DNA of 24,732 bases, taken from Prevotella sp. UBA3208. GTDB taxonomy: Bacteria; Bacteroidota; Bacteroidia; Bacteroidales; Bacteroidaceae. A program made the position numbers and the translations under genes. Shown here piece by piece: positions 23,201 through 24,732 of the stretch. How positions within the stretch are numbered: the first letter of the stretch is position 1; every line of letters starts with the position of its first letter. A model generated the notes under the pieces. The model made no database searches and had not been told where the DNA came from. It was given only the letters and a program-made list of their open reading frames with translations. Where the stretch lies: NCBI GenBank assembly GCA_002363695.1, contig DEWO01000028.1, positions 1 to 24,732 of the forward strand, written 5' to 3'.

Positions 23201-24732
23201 GACTATGGCGGTGACTTATATATTAACTTAGGTGAAGTCAGCGAAGACATCCTGCGCGACGGCAAGAAGTTCTACGAGAGTGGTATGCCTGTTGACGGCA
23301 CCTCGTCGTTTACCAATTCACCGTGGGGACGCATTCCGGTACAGGCCACCCAGACCTATGCCTTCGCCACCACCAGCGGCTCGCGTGCCCTGCAGGATGT
23401 GGGACTCAACGGACTGAACGACGAACAGGAGCGCAGCTACCCCGCTTACAGGGACTTCCTCAATAGCGTCAGCGTCAACGACAGCGTGCGTGCAGCCTGG
23501 AATGCCGACCCGGCCAACGATGACTACCACTACTATCGCGGCAGCGACTTGGACGAGCGCCGCGCCAGCATCCTGGAACGCTATAAGCGCATCAACATGC
23601 CGCAAGGCAACTCGCCGGACAACGACCAGCAGACAGAAGGCTTTGACACCTCCTACAAGACCTATCCGGACGTAGAGGACATCAACCAGGACTATACGCT
23701 GAACGAATACGAACGCTACTACCAGTACCGTGTAAGCATCCGTCCCGAGGACTTGCGGCTGGGCCACAACTATATTACTGACGTGCGCGAGTACACTGCT
23801 CCCCTCCGTAATGGTGCCAAGGAACCCGTCAAGTGGTATCAGTTCCGCATTCCCTTGTCACAGTATGAGGATAGGGTAGGGGGCATCAGCGATTTCTCCA
23901 GCATCCGCTTCATGCGTATGTTCCTCACCCAGTTCAGCAAGCCGGTCGTATTGCGCTTCGGCTCGCTGGAACTGGTGCGTGGCGACTGGCGCATCTATGA
24001 CCAGCAGTTGACAGGTACGTCCAACAGCGGTACGTTGGCGGTCAGTGCCGTCAACATCGAGGAGAACAACGACAAGCGCCCCGTCAACTACGTCGTGCCC
24101 CCCGGCATCTCGCGTGTCACCGACCCCTCGCAGCCACAGCTTACCGAGGCCAACGAACAGGCACTTATGATGGTGGCCAAGAATCTGTCACAGGGAGAGT
24201 CGAAGGCGGTCTACCGCAACACCACGCTCGACCTGCGCCGCTACAAGCACATGCAGATGTTCGTCCATGCCAACCACCTCATTGACGACGAGACTCTGGG
24301 CGACGACCAGCTGGCAGTCTTCGTGCGTCTGGGCAGTGACTACCGCAACAACTATTATGAGTACCTCATCCCCCTGAAACTGACCCCTGACCGTAACGAC
24401 TATAATAAGTACAACCTCGAGGACTGCCGGGCCGTGTGGCCGCAGGAGAACATGCTGGACATCGACCTGACGCTGTTCACCCAGCTCAAGAAGGCCCGCA
24501 ACAAGGCGCGTGCCCTGGGTACGGCCAGCTATACCATGGAGTTCTCGGACTACGATCCCGGCAATCCCAACAATCGCATTGCCGTCATGGGCAATCCTAC
24601 GCTGGGCGAGGTGAAGACGATGATGATAGGTGTGCGCAACCTGACGGGAACGACGAAGTCGGGTGAGGTGTGGGTCAACGAGCTGCGCCTGCAGGAAGTC
24701 GTCAACAAGGGTGGCTGGGCTGCTTCGGGCAA
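20231..24732 (+). CDS. sprA: T9SS outer-membrane translocon protein SprA (Sov), 3' end missing
   Basis: An open frame of 1500 codons runs to the window end. The in-frame ruvA stop at 20213 leaves TTG 20231 as the first possible start. It gives a good signal peptide, (M)KRFLYTALVLLSITALA; the next ATG (20285) would lose it. SprA is a giant (about 2400-residue) beta-barrel that forms the pore of the type 9 secretion system, exporting proteins with T9SS C-terminal signals. Family-like stretches seen are EKINLNVTGKVGDKVNMSLN, YIDDFENAKNGIDV, LLSWYTIDPLF, NTAVNMDGTLPNPRQRWGGM, NVEYIEFWLLDPF and SGEVWVNELRL. About 900 residues of the barrel should lie beyond the window. No frameshift was found. Confidence 0.92.
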   Translation, partial: MKRFLYTALVLLSITALAMPPQDDKTQRKPVPKAQPDLQIEEDTIPDSLLHNRWRIQKTAPIEVADLDSSALDLRFPENIRQQVEYDDSLNVYKIGSKMGDSYLNTPVLMSPEEYQQWSERREREKFFRKKDAENVAAKGKDKFDFSDMHFDLGPAEKIFGPGGVRIRTQGTAELKLGATLKSIDNPSLPERNRKTTAVDFDEKINLNVTGKVGDKVNMSLNYNTDATFDFDTKNLKLRYEGKEDEIIKLVEAGNVTFPSNNSLVKGASSLFGVRTDMQFGKLKLQTIFSQKNSSTKSVSSKGGVQMTPFEIDVANYEENRHFFLAKYFRERYDAAMQQLPNLTTGINVTRVEVWVTNKTGTTQNTRNLIALSELGESLGRKETGVSVLPQNETGRVKVSSMPAKARDIDQASAALDGIMTGGVDYEKQAAARLLTSSEYTLNAALGYISLKTSLQTDQVLAVAYEYTYGGQTYRVGEFAADHNNASETLYVKSLKNASNNPQQANWPLMMKNVYYLASNVEKTKFRLDVKYKSDTAGVYLTYVPDVRDVTLLRGLGADRLDNNNKLRPNGYFDFVEGYTVSNGRVFFPSAEPFGTTMRNFLKSRGLTDEAAAKYVFQELYDTTRTAARQMTDKDKYLLVGQFKGSSANVISLGAYNVPQGSVVVTAGGVILKEGSDYSVDYSAGEVTILNQSIIDAGTSVSVSLESNTEYGMQRKTMVGFNWEYDFSKNFQIGGTLQHLSEQTLTSKVTMGSEPLKNTLWGLNLNWKTESQWLTRMLDKLPLLHCTQPSQISFTGEFAHLIAGTAGGTQDNASYIDDFENAKNGIDVLEPKSWTLSSVPTMFPEYADKDSVSSGFNRSLLSWYTIDPLFTNRSSSLTPGHIKSDLDQLSNHYVRAVYVSELYPNRQQSTYSGATSTLPVLNLAYYPQERGPYNLNTAVNMDGTLPNPRQRWGGMMRKLDTNDFETANVEYIEFWLLDPFIYSSEQEDAADYGGDLYINLGEVSEDILRDGKKFYESGMPVDGTSSFTNSPWGRIPVQATQTYAFATTSGSRALQDVGLNGLNDEQERSYPAYRDFLNSVSVNDSVRAAWNADPANDDYHYYRGSDLDERRASILERYKRINMPQGNSPDNDQQTEGFDTSYKTYPDVEDINQDYTLNEYERYYQYRVSIRPEDLRLGHNYITDVREYTAPLRNGAKEPVKWYQFRIPLSQYEDRVGGISDFSSIRFMRMFLTQFSKPVVLRFGSLELVRGDWRIYDQQLTGTSNSGTLAVSAVNIEENNDKRPVNYVVPPGISRVTDPSQPQLTEANEQALMMVAKNLSQGESKAVYRNTTLDLRRYKHMQMFVHANHLIDDETLGDDQLAVFVRLGSDYRNNYYEYLIPLKLTPDRNDYNKYNLEDCRAVWPQENMLDIDLTLFTQLKKARNKARALGTASYTMEFSDYDPGNPNNRIAVMGNPTLGEVKTMMIGVRNLTGTTKSGEVWVNELRLQEVVNKGGWAASG

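Overview
The window looks like chromosomal DNA of a Bacteroidales bacterium, most likely Prevotella or a close relative. The reasons are the Bacteroidetes-type promoters (TTTG, about 20 bases, TAnnTTTG) seen in front of several genes, a hybrid two-component system (HTCS) beside glycoside hydrolases, a diaminopimelate dehydrogenase, and a SprA-type secretion protein directly after ruvA. No operon here shows strong Shine-Dalgarno sites, as is usual for this phylum.

Layout. Bases 1-1752 hold the 3' part of a gene for a possible beta-barrel pore-forming protein. A terminator and a promoter-bearing remnant of an amidohydrolase-like gene follow (1753-2322). Bases 2443-8803 form a tight rightward operon: a secreted alpha/beta hydrolase, a GH97 glycosidase, a multidomain GH43 enzyme and an arabinanase-like GH43 enzyme. 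An intergenic control region (8804-9117) holds a short promoter-to-terminator unit with two mutually exclusive pairings, a nested dyad, and a good promoter for the 1377-residue HTCS regulator (9118-13251). The operon and HTCS together look like a plant cell-wall polysaccharide locus (arabinan, galactan or pectin side chains). No SusC/SusD pair lies in the window.

The HTCS gene converges with a cation/proton antiporter gene (13254-14612, minus). Further left-pointing genes are a fusion of a histidine acid phosphatase with a GH28 polygalacturonase-like domain (14770-17463), a secreted protein of unknown function (17494-18390) and diaminopimelate dehydrogenase (18512-19411). Rightward again are ruvA (19613-20215) and sprA, which starts with TTG at 20231 and runs off the window end.

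The most unusual thing seen is a 33-bp palindromic repeat (stem CTCTGACC/GGTCAGAG) sitting in frame inside two protein genes. Two tandem copies split the signal peptide of the second GH43 enzyme; deleting exactly those 66 bases restores a normal signal peptide. Two copies plus one altered copy form the C-terminal tail of the HTCS, and the altered copy carries the stop codons of both the HTCS gene and the converging antiporter gene. This has the look of a small mobile, protein-tolerated palindromic element. The second item is the attenuator-like or sRNA-like unit at 8870-8992, and the third is the phosphatase-GH28 fusion.
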